Assembly: GCA_032690845.1 (NCBI GenBank) | Contig: CM064430.1 | Span: 53,975,882-54,039,881 of the forward strand | Direction of reading: 5' to 3' | Source: Eleusine coracana subsp. coracana | Taxonomy: Eukaryota; Streptophyta; Magnoliopsida; Poales; Poaceae | Length of the DNA: 64,000 bases | Translations under genes and position numbers: made by a program | In this document: positions 1 to 10,270 of the stretch, piece by piece | How the letters are laid out: every line of letters begins with the position of its first letter | How positions within the stretch are numbered: the first letter of the stretch is position 1 | Notes under the pieces: model-generated | What the model was told of the DNA's origin: nothing | The model's input: only the letters and a program-made list of their open reading frames with translations | Databases searched by the model: none

Positions 1-851
1 GTAGGGCTTGAGAAAACTAAAGAGAATCACGATCAATAGACTTGGCCTCCATCGCTGTTGCTGCAGATATGTCCACAGACAAAGGTCATCCCTATTGCTG
101 CAGATATGTCCAAGCATATTCAGGAACCCAAACATGACACGCTCCTGCTCCAAAAGATCAGTCCTCCGTCATTGACTGCTGCAAGCCAGCAGCTGAGCCT
201 GTCGTGCATGATGTTCTTAGACTATGAGATATATTGATTTTCCATCAGAAATTGAAGGATGTTATCTACTGTTCAATCATAATCATAATAGAGATGATGA
301 CGATGGAGAGATCACCTATTTGCAGTGTAGAGGAGGCACAGTTGGAGACACTGCCTGGATCAATAATGATAAGACCTTTCTCGTGGAGGAAGCTATCACC
401 GTGGTGGTCTTCTAGGTACCGAAGGCTTCAGCTATTGTAGATCGACCTTTATACGATGTGTTTCCGATGGCTTAGAGACTGAGATATGATTTCCTCGGTA
501 TCCTTTTTGGACATATTATGATTATGATCTGAGGAAGCCAATGCACGTACGGTTAGTTGGATTTGTGCATATACACATGATTCCCTTTTTTTTTTTTCTA
601 AAGAACAAATATAGATAGTTGCCTCTGTAGCAGATGAGATTCGAACTCTAGCCGTTGAAGTTCCTGACGTTGGAGAGAGGTCAATGTGAGAGAGTTTGCA
701 TGAAAAATACATCAAGGACCAGATATCAATAAGAGATAATATATTAAGATTAATGGTGAAATGTTTTGTTCTTTTTATGAGAATTTCTAGCATATTTCTC
801 TCTTTTTTTCAGGCTATATGGTGGAAATTTTAATCTCCTTTTATTACTAAA
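1..851. other. Flanking non-coding DNA, no gene recognised
   Basis: AT-rich sequence with short ORFs on both strands but no codon pattern, domain or splice structure I recognise. A T-run near 588-598 and another near 803-811 are the only notable low-complexity tracts. It borders the Helitron array that starts at 852. Confidence 0.5.
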
Positions 852-1880
852 CTAGCAAAATACCTATACGTTGCCACGGGTTTCTGTTAAAAAAATTTAT
901 GATTAGAATGTTTTTTATAACTGTAAAAGATTTTCAATTAGTCAATTTTTTTGGCTTGAGCATTTGCTTTACTTTTTTTTAGTTTTAAAAAGAATATTTA
1001 TTATAATAACTTTGAAGTGAGTTATTATTGGAATTCTTGTTATTAGTTTCCGTCCAAAATATAATGTTAAAACAATAGATGATGAATTATTGCTAGTATG
1101 AAATATCAAATTGAAATCAGAGTTCAAAAACAACTCAAACTGATTAGTGAATCATTATAGGATACAAACTGAATATGACAACGTTACGGACACATCTGGA
1201 CACGAAAAAAGTAATCTAGACGACCTCACCTCAATTAATAAGTTGTACTAGTAAAATACCCGTGCGTTGTTACGGATTTTTGTTAAAAAGTTTTATAATT
1301 AAAATGTTTTTTTAACTATAAAAGATTTTCAATTAATCAATTTTTTTGGCTTGAGTATTTCCTCTATTTTTATTTTGCTTTACCTTTTTGAGTTTTAAAA
1401 AGAATATTTATTATAATAATTTTGGAGTGAGTTATTATTGGAATTCTTGTTATTAATTTCCATCCAAAATATGATATTAAAATAATAGATGATTAATTAT
1501 TGTTAGTATTAAATATCAAATTGAAACCAGAGTCCAATTCATCAACGACTCAAATGACTCAAACTGATTAGTGAATCGTTATAGGATACAAACTGAATAC
1601 AACAACGTTACAGACACATCTGGACACGAAAAAAGTGGTCTAGACGATCTCACATCAATTAATAAGTTGTCATGTCATCCAAAATATGATATTAAAATAA
1701 TAGATTATTAATTATTGTTAGTATTAAATATTAAATTAAAATCGGACTCTAATTCATCAACTACTCAAACTGATTAGTGAATTATTGTAGAATATAAACT
1801 GAATACGACAATGATACTGATACATCTGGATACGAAAATAGTGGTCTAGACGACCTCACTTAATTAATAAGTTGTATAGA
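852..1880 (-). mobile_element. Tandem non-autonomous Helitron copies
   Basis: On the minus strand the unit starts with TCTATACAAC (TC at 1880-1879, host A/T at 1881) and ends with a short hairpin followed by CTAG (852-855, next to a T on the minus strand). A second hairpin-plus-CTAG terminus lies at 1248-1251, directly fused to the 5'-terminal sequence of the next copy. About 390-430 bp are repeated: copy A 852-1247, copy B 1248-1675 and a partial copy C 1676-1880, which lacks its 3' end. TC...CTRR ends, a 3' hairpin, A|T insertion and no TSD are the family hallmarks. No coding capacity is present. The hairpin of the outer copy (852 side) is partly degraded. Confidence 0.72.
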
Positions 1881-2117
1881 TAGATAAAAAAAAATATGTT
1901 ATTTGCACTAAAATTTTCCCCAAAAGTCACAGATGATATAAGAAATCTTTATCTTTACCATACCAATACATGAATTGTGGTGACGTCGTCTACAGCCCGA
2001 CGTAAAAACGTTTATTCCTCCCTTAAACCGTCGGCCCCGTCATTGTCCTGGCCCCACTTAGAATTAAAACGATCGCAGAAAACGCTCCGGCTCCCGAAAC
2101 CAATCGCTTCCTCTACC

Positions 2118-2219
2118 TCGCCCAACTCCCGAGACTTTGGCCTCGACCTCACGCGACGCACTTCATCTCCCTCGCCCAGCTCCCGAGATACTTCGGCCTC
2201 GATCTCCCGCGACACATCA
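2118..2219 (+). repeat. Imperfect ~50-bp tandem duplication
   Basis: Two adjacent GC-rich units (about 2118-2166 and 2171-2219) share CTCGCCCA(A/G)CTCCCGAGA and a following CGGCCTCGA-type core. They lie just upstream of the first possible exon of the Ulp1-like gene relic and could be 5' leader sequence. Confidence 0.55.
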
Positions 2220-2376
2220 TCCACCTCCCACGACGCATAGGGATCACGGTGAACTCGGCGTCGACCCATGTCGTCAGTCGCAGGCGCCGCGGCTACCCAG
2301 AATACTTCATGCACAGGAGCAGTCACGACCGACGGCTTCAGTTCAGGCCATGAGCGATTCAAGGTACGTGTGTAGT

Positions 2377-2522
2377 GGTTCTGCCTGATAGAGTTTTTTC
2401 AAACTCCTGTATAGCAGCGCTGAATCCCTTGGAAAAACTTGTTTCCTTGGTTCTGCCTGATAGGGTTTTTCAAACTCCTGTATATAGCAGCGCTGAATCC
2501 CTTGGAAAAACTTGTTTCCTTG
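2377..2522 (+). repeat. ~72-bp perfect-looking tandem duplication
   Basis: Copy 1 (2377-2448) and copy 2 (2449-2522) both run from GGTTCTGCCTGATAG through CAGCGCTGAATCCCTTGG to TTGTTTCC, with a two-base TA insertion in copy 2. It sits in the first putative intron of the Ulp1-like relic. Near-identity suggests a recent event. Confidence 0.85.
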
Positions 2523-3240
2523 GTCCGTGAGCGATTCATAGGGTTTTCCAAACTTTATTAAGGACTGACATTGAATCCCTTCAGCAATCAGCCACTCATT
2601 GAATTCTACTGCTCGTTTTTATCAATAGGAATGAATACCGTGGTGGTAAAGCAGCTGTAAGTTTTTCATTTAAGCTGCTCATTTTGATCTGACTTAAACT
2701 GCTGCAAGTTTGCAGAAAACGCTCATTTTATCGCTGCGTGACTCTCTGCTGGTCATAATATGCCCAGTCATGTTGTTCATAAACTGAGTTCAGTTTATAT
2801 ACATGTCTGCTGGTTTCAATAGAAGAATGCCCTTTCCTGAATAATATTTGGGCTCATATTAAACTTTCACTATGCTTTCATCTTCTCTTTTCTAACCAAA
2901 CTGAAAGAGAACTGATAAGTTGGCTTGGTTTTTAATCTGGCATCATCTGGTGCTCGTTTTTATCCATGGGAGCAACTGTACATTTTTAACACTCTGCCTG
3001 ATAACAGTTTATATGCCGTGTCTGCTAATTTCACTTGACAGGCTGCTGGAAACATTCATTTCTTTTTCAATAGAAGATGCCCTTTACTTTTTTTTCATGA
3101 CTAATATTTGAGCTCATATTAAACTTTCACAATGCTTTCATCTAATCTTTTCCAACCAAGTTGAAAGAAAGCTTAATTACCTGTTCTTCATTTCATTGTA
3201 GCTTTCCAGCCACAAACTGGTGATAGGCTTCTGCTTTCTA
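2523..3240 (+). other. Putative intron of the Ulp1-like relic
   Basis: AT-rich, no coding pattern. It holds two related sub-segments (around 2820-2905 and 3064-3170) sharing phrases such as GCTCATATTAAACTTTCAC and ATGCTTTCATCT, i.e. a diverged ~240-bp duplication. Confidence 0.4.
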
Positions 3241-5235
3241 GCGTGGAACCATGGATCATGACAAGGCTAATCCAACAAGACCGGCATTTGGCGATATTAC
3301 CAACACCCTGCAGTCTGCAACTCTGAAGATGAATTTTATTTTGTTTTGCAACTAAGTATTTATGGATGGAAAGCTATCTCTTAAAATGGGTATCTTGTAG
3401 TGCCAGCATAGAAAAAACCCACTGAAGCTCAATTGGAGGCTAGGCGACGTAGAGACAGGGTGAACTACGCGAGGAAAAATCCAATAACAAAAAGGAAAAG
3501 AAAAGGTACCCAACCATGTGAAGTAGACCAAGGTTTGGTTAAGTTTTAATCAATTCTGCTTCCATGTTCTATTGGATCTCTCTATTGTTCCTCCAATTGA
3601 TCTTTTTTATATATGCAGCAGGCACCAAAGAAGACTGAGAGCCTGATGACGTTGCTGACTGGTTACATAGAAATGATAATTACACTATGAAAGATATAAC
3701 GATCATGTCATTGTTTTCATATGACGTTGAAAAGTGCTATTTGTGTGTAGTCACAAGATTATTACAGTCATCACCGTGGTACTCACTCTTTACTAGACAC
3801 AGGAATGATGGGGGGATGATTGGTTCAGGAGCTGATGTCTTCCTTGATTTGACAAGCACAATCCCAGGTTATTAACTGATAAGTCATTTATACTGTTGTT
3901 CATATTTCATAAAAAATAACCTTCTAAAATTTCCTTTATTTGGCATGAATGGTATCTCACCATTGTTCCTCCAATTGATTTTGTTTGTGAATCACTTCGC
4001 AAACAAAATAAAAGCATAACTAGCATCCCTGGTCAATAGTCATGCTAATCTGACCATCATCATAAAGACTATAATATTGTATTTTTAGTAAAATAACGTC
4101 ATATTACTATAGCCAACTTGCCTAGGAACAGACGCATCATCAGTCCTCATCAAGCATCCCGTAAGGTAGCAACGTCTTTGCTGCTTGAATTGTGTGTACT
4201 GCTGCACAAGTTTTATCAAAGAATCATGCACATCTACTACAAACATGGATGATTTATCAAAGGGGTTAATACATGTTCTATTAATGAAAATTTCAATTGG
4301 CGCGTAAGTGAATGGCGTGAAAGATGCAAATTGCAATTGATGCACATAAATCTTCCTGTTTTATTTGGGAACCGCCTCTGAATTATTTAACACTCAGTCT
4401 ATTATTGGGATTGCAGAAGTTCATGCTAGAGAGAAAACAAATGAAGAGTCAGTGAACAAATGTAAAAGAAGTATTTTAGGTTTGCATAGCAATGGGCATG
4501 ATCTACCCTCTGATGTTGGCAAGGCTGTGAAAGATCTAGACAAGCTACTGGATGACACATATGAATGACAAACAAGTAACATATGTAATTCATATTTAAA
4601 CTCTTTTTATAAATGATGTGATATTTTATTTTATTTATGAAGGGATACATCTCAGCTTGTGTTTAGAAAGATAAAGAAGGGGAAGAGGAATCACCATACA
4701 AAAGGCGAAGAGTAAAAAGGGATAATGAGAATCTAGATGAATAGGGTCAACAAAATTCAAATGCACATCTACACGAGGAAGGTGCTGAGGATTCCGTAGG
4801 TGACAAGGTAAGTACAACTTTGTTCATTCAAAGTAGCTTATGTGTAACTATACGCAAATTGCTAACAAGACTTTAATTTTACTTCAGGAATACATACATG
4901 ACCACGGTTATGGGTGTGTTCTTACACAGTATAAAATAGAGCATTATTGATCAGATGAAGATAAAGCAGAAGGTGATTAGCAAAAACAGGAGGCTAAAGC
5001 TCCTCCCAATGAAGATATAAAAGAAGTAAACCCCAGCAAAGAAGATTATATTCACATGTTATGTAGCAAACTTGCAATGACTGAACTACCAGTGCATTTA
5101 GAGTAAGACAAATTGTTTATTCTTATTTAAGAATCATGTTTTGCTCTTGTTTTTATGAGTGCCCTTGCAGGACTATGTGGTTTCTAAGCAGTGTTGAGCC
5201 ACAGATCAAGTTAACTCTTAAGCAGCTACAAAATA

Positions 5236-5877
5236 TGTAATGCCCCGCGTCCTAAGTCCACTTACTGCCCATGCGGGCACACGTATTCATATATAGCACT
5301 ACTCATACGCTTTCGTCCTAGTTTCGTGTAAAAGGGTTAACCCGATGTTGCTATGGTTGGAACAATGAGGGTTATATGTTGACCCTCACCCACCTAAACT
5401 TTTAATGTGGGACTAAACTTACAACTTCACTTTACTTCTAAGTCTTTTGGACCGAAACTACTACTACTACAGGCTGCTAACGGAATGGGGTGTTATAGTC
5501 ACCCCCCTTAAGGGCTGATGCCTTCGGCAGCACACCGCTAACACGGCAAGCGGTATCCAAGACCTCCCCTCGATGAAATGAGAGTTGGTACTCTGATACT
5601 ATTGTAACATCCCACTTTCAAAGTCCGCTTAACGCCCAGAGCTCTCATAGGGGTGGGCACGCGTATTCATGCATAACACTACTCTTACGCTTTTGTTCTT
5701 GCTTTGTGTAAAAGGGTTAACCTGATGGTGCTATGGTTAGAACAACGAGGGTTATATGCTGACCCTCACCCGCATAAACTTCCAATGTGGGACTAAGCAC
5801 AATCCTTCACTTCACTTCTAGGCCTCTTGGACTGAAGCTATTACTACTACAGGCTGCTAACGGGCTGGGGTGTTACA
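5236..5877 (-). mobile_element. TRIM: miniature LTR retrotransposon, complete with TSD
   Basis: Two ~265-bp LTR-like repeats (5236-5497 and 5604-5877) bound by TG...CA flank only ~106 bp. On the minus strand the LTR at 5604-5877 is the 5' LTR. It is followed at once by a primer-binding-site-like sequence (AGTATCAGAGT, compare TGGTATCAGAGC of initiator-Met tRNA). The other end of the internal part has a purine tract (AAGGGGGGTGA) abutting the 3' LTR. Direct repeats AAATA at 5231-5235 and 5878-5882 are the 5-bp TSD. It encodes no protein, so it depended on an autonomous element. It disrupts an exon of the Ulp1-like relic. Confidence 0.88.
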
Positions 5878-6941
5878 AAATATCTTAAATGAAAAAAACT
5901 CCCTTGTTCATGGAGTTTTCCAATTGGGAGTGAGGATGATAGCACACAAGAGATGTAGAAATGTGGATAAGGCCGATAGAAATCACTACATGAATCTATC
6001 TTTCAATGTAAGTTGTTGATCCATATTCGGTCGTTAACTTAGTATTGATGCCAAAAAAGACATATTACTTCTCAGTTATTAAAATATTGACTAATGTCAC
6101 ATATCATAGTCTTGTGTTCATACTTATCCTGTATTTGTTTTTGGACAGAACATGTGTCCTTTTTGGTATCCAAGTACGGAACAAAAATGACCTACGGAAA
6201 TCAGTTTGATTGATACTTTCAAAAGAAAAAATCCCATGAGTGTAGATGCATCTCAATGTGCCTCTGTAATCCCTTGTTTCTCCAAACATCTTACTATTCG
6301 GATTCAAGACACTTTTATTTGTATAATTCTGATGCATATTCTTTTATAGGTTTTTGTGCCCCTTCACCTTGGCGGGCAGTACTCTCTCATCATATTTCAA
6401 TTTGAGAAAACAAAAATGTTTTTCTTTGATCCTAATCCATTTCCATTGTGGAGCCAAAAGATCAATTTCAAACGATGGAACCAAAAATTAGATGCTATAT
6501 TCTCAATGTACAAATATGCTATGAAGAAGTTATCCATATTAAGTATGTGAAAGATTATTGGTTCTAGAAGACTCTAGTTATGGATGACGGATGAGAAGAA
6601 AGGGATAGGTAAAAGTTTAATATGCCTTGTTATTTTAATAAATAGAATGGTGAATTTACTAGTTGACAATGACAGGATAGCATCAGGGTATCAAGTATTT
6701 TTCGTCATAGATGGATGGAATGATGAAGACAAACTTGTCGATGCTAAGGTATTGAGTTAAAAAAAACTTTATTTTTAATATATCCATCTACAGTAACACA
6801 GTCTTATAAAAAAAATTATTTATGTGCAGGATGTTCCAATATTATGGCGAGAATTCTTGATTAGTGTGTTAGCATCAGATCTGAATGAAGCATATGATAT
6901 CCTATCTTTAGATGTTAAGAGTTGGCTTTCTCACATAGAGG

Positions 6942-7389
6942 AACAATAGTGAGTTTTTTTTTGACAAAACAGGTGGGGCAAAAAGCCCCTACTGATTATA
7001 TATTAGATTAAGGGTAAAGATACAATGCAAAAAGAATTACAAAATAAGAAGAAAAAGAAAAGGGATCAACACTAGGAAAGAGACTCTAGCCATATTTTGA
7101 TTTTTAGGAAGTATTTTGATTTTGCTCTTAACATAACTAAGGCAAATTCTTTCTTAAATTGAGCTTTGCATTGTGGCACTAACGGATCTTGATCATTGAA
7201 AAGCCAACTGTTCCTTTACTTCCAAATGCACCAGCACATGAGAATAATAATTTCCATGAAGAATGAACAATTTAATTTTTTCCTGATGTGTTTGAAGACT
7301 CTCAATGGATCCCATGTTCTGGGATATGTGATACCAATGGTCTCCCAACATGCCACTGCAAAGTTGCATCTTATAAACAATAGTGAGTT
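6942..7389 (-). mobile_element. 5'-truncated L1-type LINE with 14-bp TSD
   Basis: The body is about 6956-7375 on the minus strand. A poly(A) tail appears as a T-run at 6953-6962. The 14-bp direct repeat AACAATAGTGAGTT flanks it (6942-6955 and 7376-7389), the signature of target-primed reverse transcription. The minus-strand text translates, with frame breaks, to the C-terminal end of a plant LINE ORF2, with WxxRNxxxFND-like and KIKIWLESLS-like phrases, then a 3' UTR with GGGGCTTTTTGCCCC. Only ~420 bp remain. Confidence 0.8.
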
Positions 7390-8436
7390 ATTTAATTAAA
7401 TTGGTAGCTTACATTAATGTGTATTAAAACCAATGGTTCAAACATGTTAAACCTTTGGACACCGATGAATTGTTATTTTGTAATTCAAATACTCCAATTG
7501 ATTGTGCTATTATTTAAATATTTTATAGTTTTTTATGCCTATAGCAATGCACCACGAACATTCACTTAGTTGATATGAAATGTCGTTTTGTTCTAGCCCA
7601 GACACGACAACGTTGTTTGCCACCACAGCTCAATCGTGTTCTTTGAGGTCCGCCTCAGCACGTTGCAACCAAGCTCCTTTTATACTCGTGCCCGCCTGCT
7701 CGGCGGCCTCGTGCCCGCCGGACGACGGCCATACCCACTAGTTCGGCAAAGGTCGTCGCCACGAATGCTCGATGAACGCTTCACCCATACATGGCCGCGC
7801 GCACCCAGAGGATGCTACCATGCTTGGCCACACGTCTACCAAGGGTCGCCCACACACCGGTTGGAGGCTGCGCTTTGTGGCCTTTATGGCGGCGAGCACA
7901 ACCTCCACCATGCGGTGCCCACTAGAGCTCTGTAACTTTGTCCTGCTCCAACCTCCAACTTCATTAATGTCAAATGTGCAGCTATATATAAAGCTCCAAT
8001 TATCAGCTGGCTAGACATGCTCTTTGGGGGCGGATTTTGTTGAATCCGGAGGTGAGGATTGATAATTGATTTGGTGTTGCTATATCTAGGATTGATATGC
8101 GCTGTGTGAATTATGAGGGTACAATGTGCAGCTGGTCTAGCCATCAGTGGTGCGGTCACGAGCATAATGTTCCTGTTGCTTGCATCTTTGGTTAGGCTGT
8201 TTACGAGCAATACGGAGCCGGTGCGCGTCGTGGTCCAGCTCACACCGACCCTCACTGGCGTTGCCATCCGGAGGAGGGGCAAGCGTAGTGACATGTGACT
8301 CACTATGTGAGTGGTACCTGTACAACAAGCAAAGGGAATGAAGGGGAGGGACAATAGCGGCAAAGACACGAGCAAGAAGGGGTAAAAAGTCATTTCACAT
8401 TAATTTTCCAACCCCTAGGTCATCGAGGATGAGCTA
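7390..8436. other. No gene assigned; GC-rich patch 7640-7930
   Basis: The GC-rich stretch has open frames on both strands but I recognise no domain; it may be an old gene fragment or a 5' leader. A short hydrophobic ORF (8113-8298, +) has no recognisable family. I would not call either a gene. Confidence 0.4.
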
Positions 8437-8989
8437 TAGATGTCTAAACGGGTGGTCCGGCATGGCCCGGCCCAAGCACGAAAAAGCCTGGCATGGCCCG
8501 GCCCAAGCACAGAAAAGCCCAACACGTTTCGTTTTGGACCGGCACAGCACGCAATTTATTCCGGGCCGTGCCGCGCCGGCCCGTGGCACGGCACACCAAA
8601 GTGCTAACAGGTCATGCCAGCCCGATAGCCCAATTAGCCCAATAATGGGGATCGCCCAGTTGGCCCAAGTAACCAGTTTTTAATGTGAAATGGTACAAAA
8701 ATAAGAGGGGTGGGAAGGAGAATTGAACCCAAGACCTTAAAGAACTTAGAGAAATTACCAATAAGCTACACGTCCATATATGCATGATGATTAAATAAAA
8801 TTATATTTATTATCTATTTTGTGTCGTGCTGTGCCGCCCATTGGACCACACCTTCGGCCCAGGCACGTCACACACGTATGGGCCGGGCCAGCATGACACA
8901 GAATTGGACCGGGCCATGCCGTGCTTGGGCTGGGCCAAAAAAATCGTGCTTCGTGCCCGCCCGCTTGGCCCGACCCATTTGGACATCTA
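8437..8989. mobile_element. Non-autonomous TIR DNA transposon, ~553 bp
   Basis: The left end TAGATGTCTAAACGGG and right end CCCATTTGGACATCTA are inverted repeats. Both are followed inward by GGCCCGGCC/GGGCCGGGCC-rich subterminal repeats (TGGCCCGGCCCAAGCACG and its complement recur). The inside has no transposase. Flanks share ATGAGC (8429-8434 and 8994-8999), but the TSD is not clean because TATA and GC bases at the edges are ambiguous. hAT or MULE is possible. Confidence 0.65.
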
Positions 8990-8993
8990 TAGC

Positions 8994-9345
8994 ATGAGCA
9001 AGCCTCATGTCGGCCGTCTCGTAGCCTTGCTTCCGAGGTGGTACCCTGTGTAATTTTAAGCCATTTTGCAACTCAGAGAAATATGTAATACATACATTAG
9101 CAAGAAATCGGTTGAAATTCAGCGATTTTAAATTTTGATAAAATCAAATTTTGTTGCGTCCTGTAGATTTCTCTGAGTAAATCCATTCCATCGCACAAGA
9201 GAATGACGTGAATCCGCTAGAATGAGTTGTAATGAGTACAGGCGAGAAGGCGCTCAAAGTGCGCTCGAAATGGGACAGACATGCATCTAGCAAGACATCA
9301 AGAGAGTGCTTGTGTGTCGCGGTAATGCCGCGGAGCACTTCCTCA
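8994..9345 (+). pseudogene. Fragment of a DUF936-family gene (copy of 15.45-15.8 kb)
   Basis: From about 9020 the sequence follows the exon 1-intron 1-exon 2 region of the gene at 15.3-17.0 kb. GTGTAATTTTAAGCCATTTT matches GTGTAATCTTAAAGCCATTT (15491 on), the intron is retained, the acceptor reads GTCCTGTAG|ATTTCTCTGAGTAAATCC, and the homology runs through AAGGCGCTCAAAGTGCGCTC and GCATCTAGCAAGACATCAAG (counterpart 15706-15765). Point differences and small indels give stops. Retention of the intron shows a DNA-level duplicate, not a retrocopy. It is abutted by the TIR element on its 5' side. Confidence 0.85.
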
Positions 9346-9374
9346 AAATACTCTACCCCAAAATAGGTTTTAGC

Positions 9375-9575
9375 TATGTTGGAAAAATCACCCTAGTGGC
9401 GATTTTATAGTCAGTCGTCGCTATAAATGGATAGAGATTTTTAGCGGCGGTGGGAGAAGTAAACCGCCGCTAAAAATAGTGACTATTTTTAGTGGCAGTC
9501 AGAAAAGCCAATCATCGCTAAAAATCTATTTTTAGCGGCAGCCGGAGAAGCAAACCATAGCTAAAAATAACACGC
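9375..9575. repeat. Cluster of inverted short repeats, CACTA-subterminal-like
   Basis: Repeated motifs TTTTTAGCGGC and GCCGCTAAAAA appear at least six times in both orientations, spaced ~30-50 bp. This style is typical of the subterminal regions of CACTA (CMC) elements. A clean CACTA terminus is not visible here, so it may be a truncated end. Confidence 0.45.
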
Positions 9576-9649
9576 CACGTCATTGATTCGTGGCTCTCTA
9601 CTTGAGCCAATGAGAGCTTTGCCCATGGATTTTGTGTTTCTTTTAATCT

Positions 9650-9935
9650 CTCTCACGTTCACTCCCTCTCTCTCTCTCCCTTCCTCACTCTCTCACCGAG
9701 GCGGATGCGGGCCGGCCTCCTCCTATAGCGCCCTCCTCCTCCTCCGGCACCGCGCCCTCCTCCGGCGCCTCCCCCCTCCGGTGACGTCCCCCTCCTCTGG
9801 TGCGACCCTCCTCTGGCACGACCCTCCTCCAACGCCGCCTCCCTCCTCCGGTGCCGCCCCTCCTCTGATGTCGCCTCCCTCCTCCAGTGTCGAGCGACGG
9901 CTGGAGCCGTCCCCGGGGCAGCTAGATCTAAGCAA
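9650..9935. repeat. CT/GC-rich low-complexity tract
   Basis: Repeated CCTCCTCCGG(C/T)-type units with period near 18-30 bp. They give long but meaningless Pro/Ser/Arg/Gly frames on all strands. It joins the CACTA-like cluster to the defensin-like gene fragment. Confidence 0.6.
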
Positions 9936-10270
9936 CATCCACATTGCATTTCCCTTAATAGATGCCATGAGGAACTAAGTACACTATGTTAATCCTTTCC
10001 TTTAGCAAGGAGGAGGTAGAGAGGATTAATTACATTCTTGTTTCTGTATGGAAACATTTATATAGATCGGACCACATGTACATATGATTGGCCGTTCATT
10101 CCAATATATCCTCACTAATGCTTTAGTATCTAAACTTGATAATTTAATATCTTCTTACACTTTAATAAATATGTGAGAATTCAAAAACAATCATGCACCA
10201 GCATCTCAAAACTTAGATTTAATGTCTTAAGTTACTGCCCAATAAACAGATGGGTATCCAAAGCATTTTA
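9936..10270 (-). pseudogene. 5' end and promoter of a defensin-like gene (copy of 38.9-39.26 kb)
   Basis: On the minus strand the ATG (9968-9966) starts MASIKGNA, matching MASVKGNA of the intact gene at 38943. Upstream (10,000-10,265) the promoter is also homologous, including AGGAGGTAG, the TATA region (TTTATATAGATC at 10048) and CAGATGGGTATCCAA near the far end. After roughly 13 codons the coding homology breaks into low-complexity DNA, so no mature peptide can be made. Homology resumes on the far side of the PIF element (11613 to ~11730). Confidence 0.8.

Larger units (their letters stand above)
2268..6950 (+). pseudogene. Decayed Ulp1/SENP-like cysteine protease gene, multi-exon
   Basis: A first possible exon starts at ATG 2268 and ends at a GTACGT donor at 2364. 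Short exon-like pieces follow around 3251-3320, 3410-3505, 3620-3875 and 4365-4568. The clearest part is 5160-6950: peptides containing LTLKQLQN (interrupted by a TRIM), VFQLGVRMIAHKRC, VPLHLGGQYSLIIF (near 6356), then FVIDGWNDEDKL and a tail ending at TAG about 6950. The order 'polar-hydrophobic GxxYSL', 'FFFDP', 'SGYQVFFVIDGW' resembles the C48 (Ulp1) catalytic region. The usual HW histidine reads Q and the CG cysteine position reads S, so it would be catalytically dead even if expressed. Such Ulp1 genes are often carried by plant transposons. The family call is by eye; the early exons are weak. Confidence 0.42.

Noticed and set aside
449..793. 114-codon minus-strand frame
   Set aside because: AT-rich, no domain, no conserved start context; probably chance.
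7636..8014. Overlapping ~80-100-codon frames in the GC-rich patch
   Set aside because: No recognisable domain and no splice or promoter support; left as unassigned.
8113..8298. Short hydrophobic peptide (61 codons)
   Set aside because: Single hydrophobic stretch, antisense frames equally open, no homology recognised.
9583..9978. 131-codon plus-strand frame rich in Pro/Ser
   Set aside because: It runs through low-complexity CCTCCTCCGG repeats and across the antisense start of the defensin-like copy.
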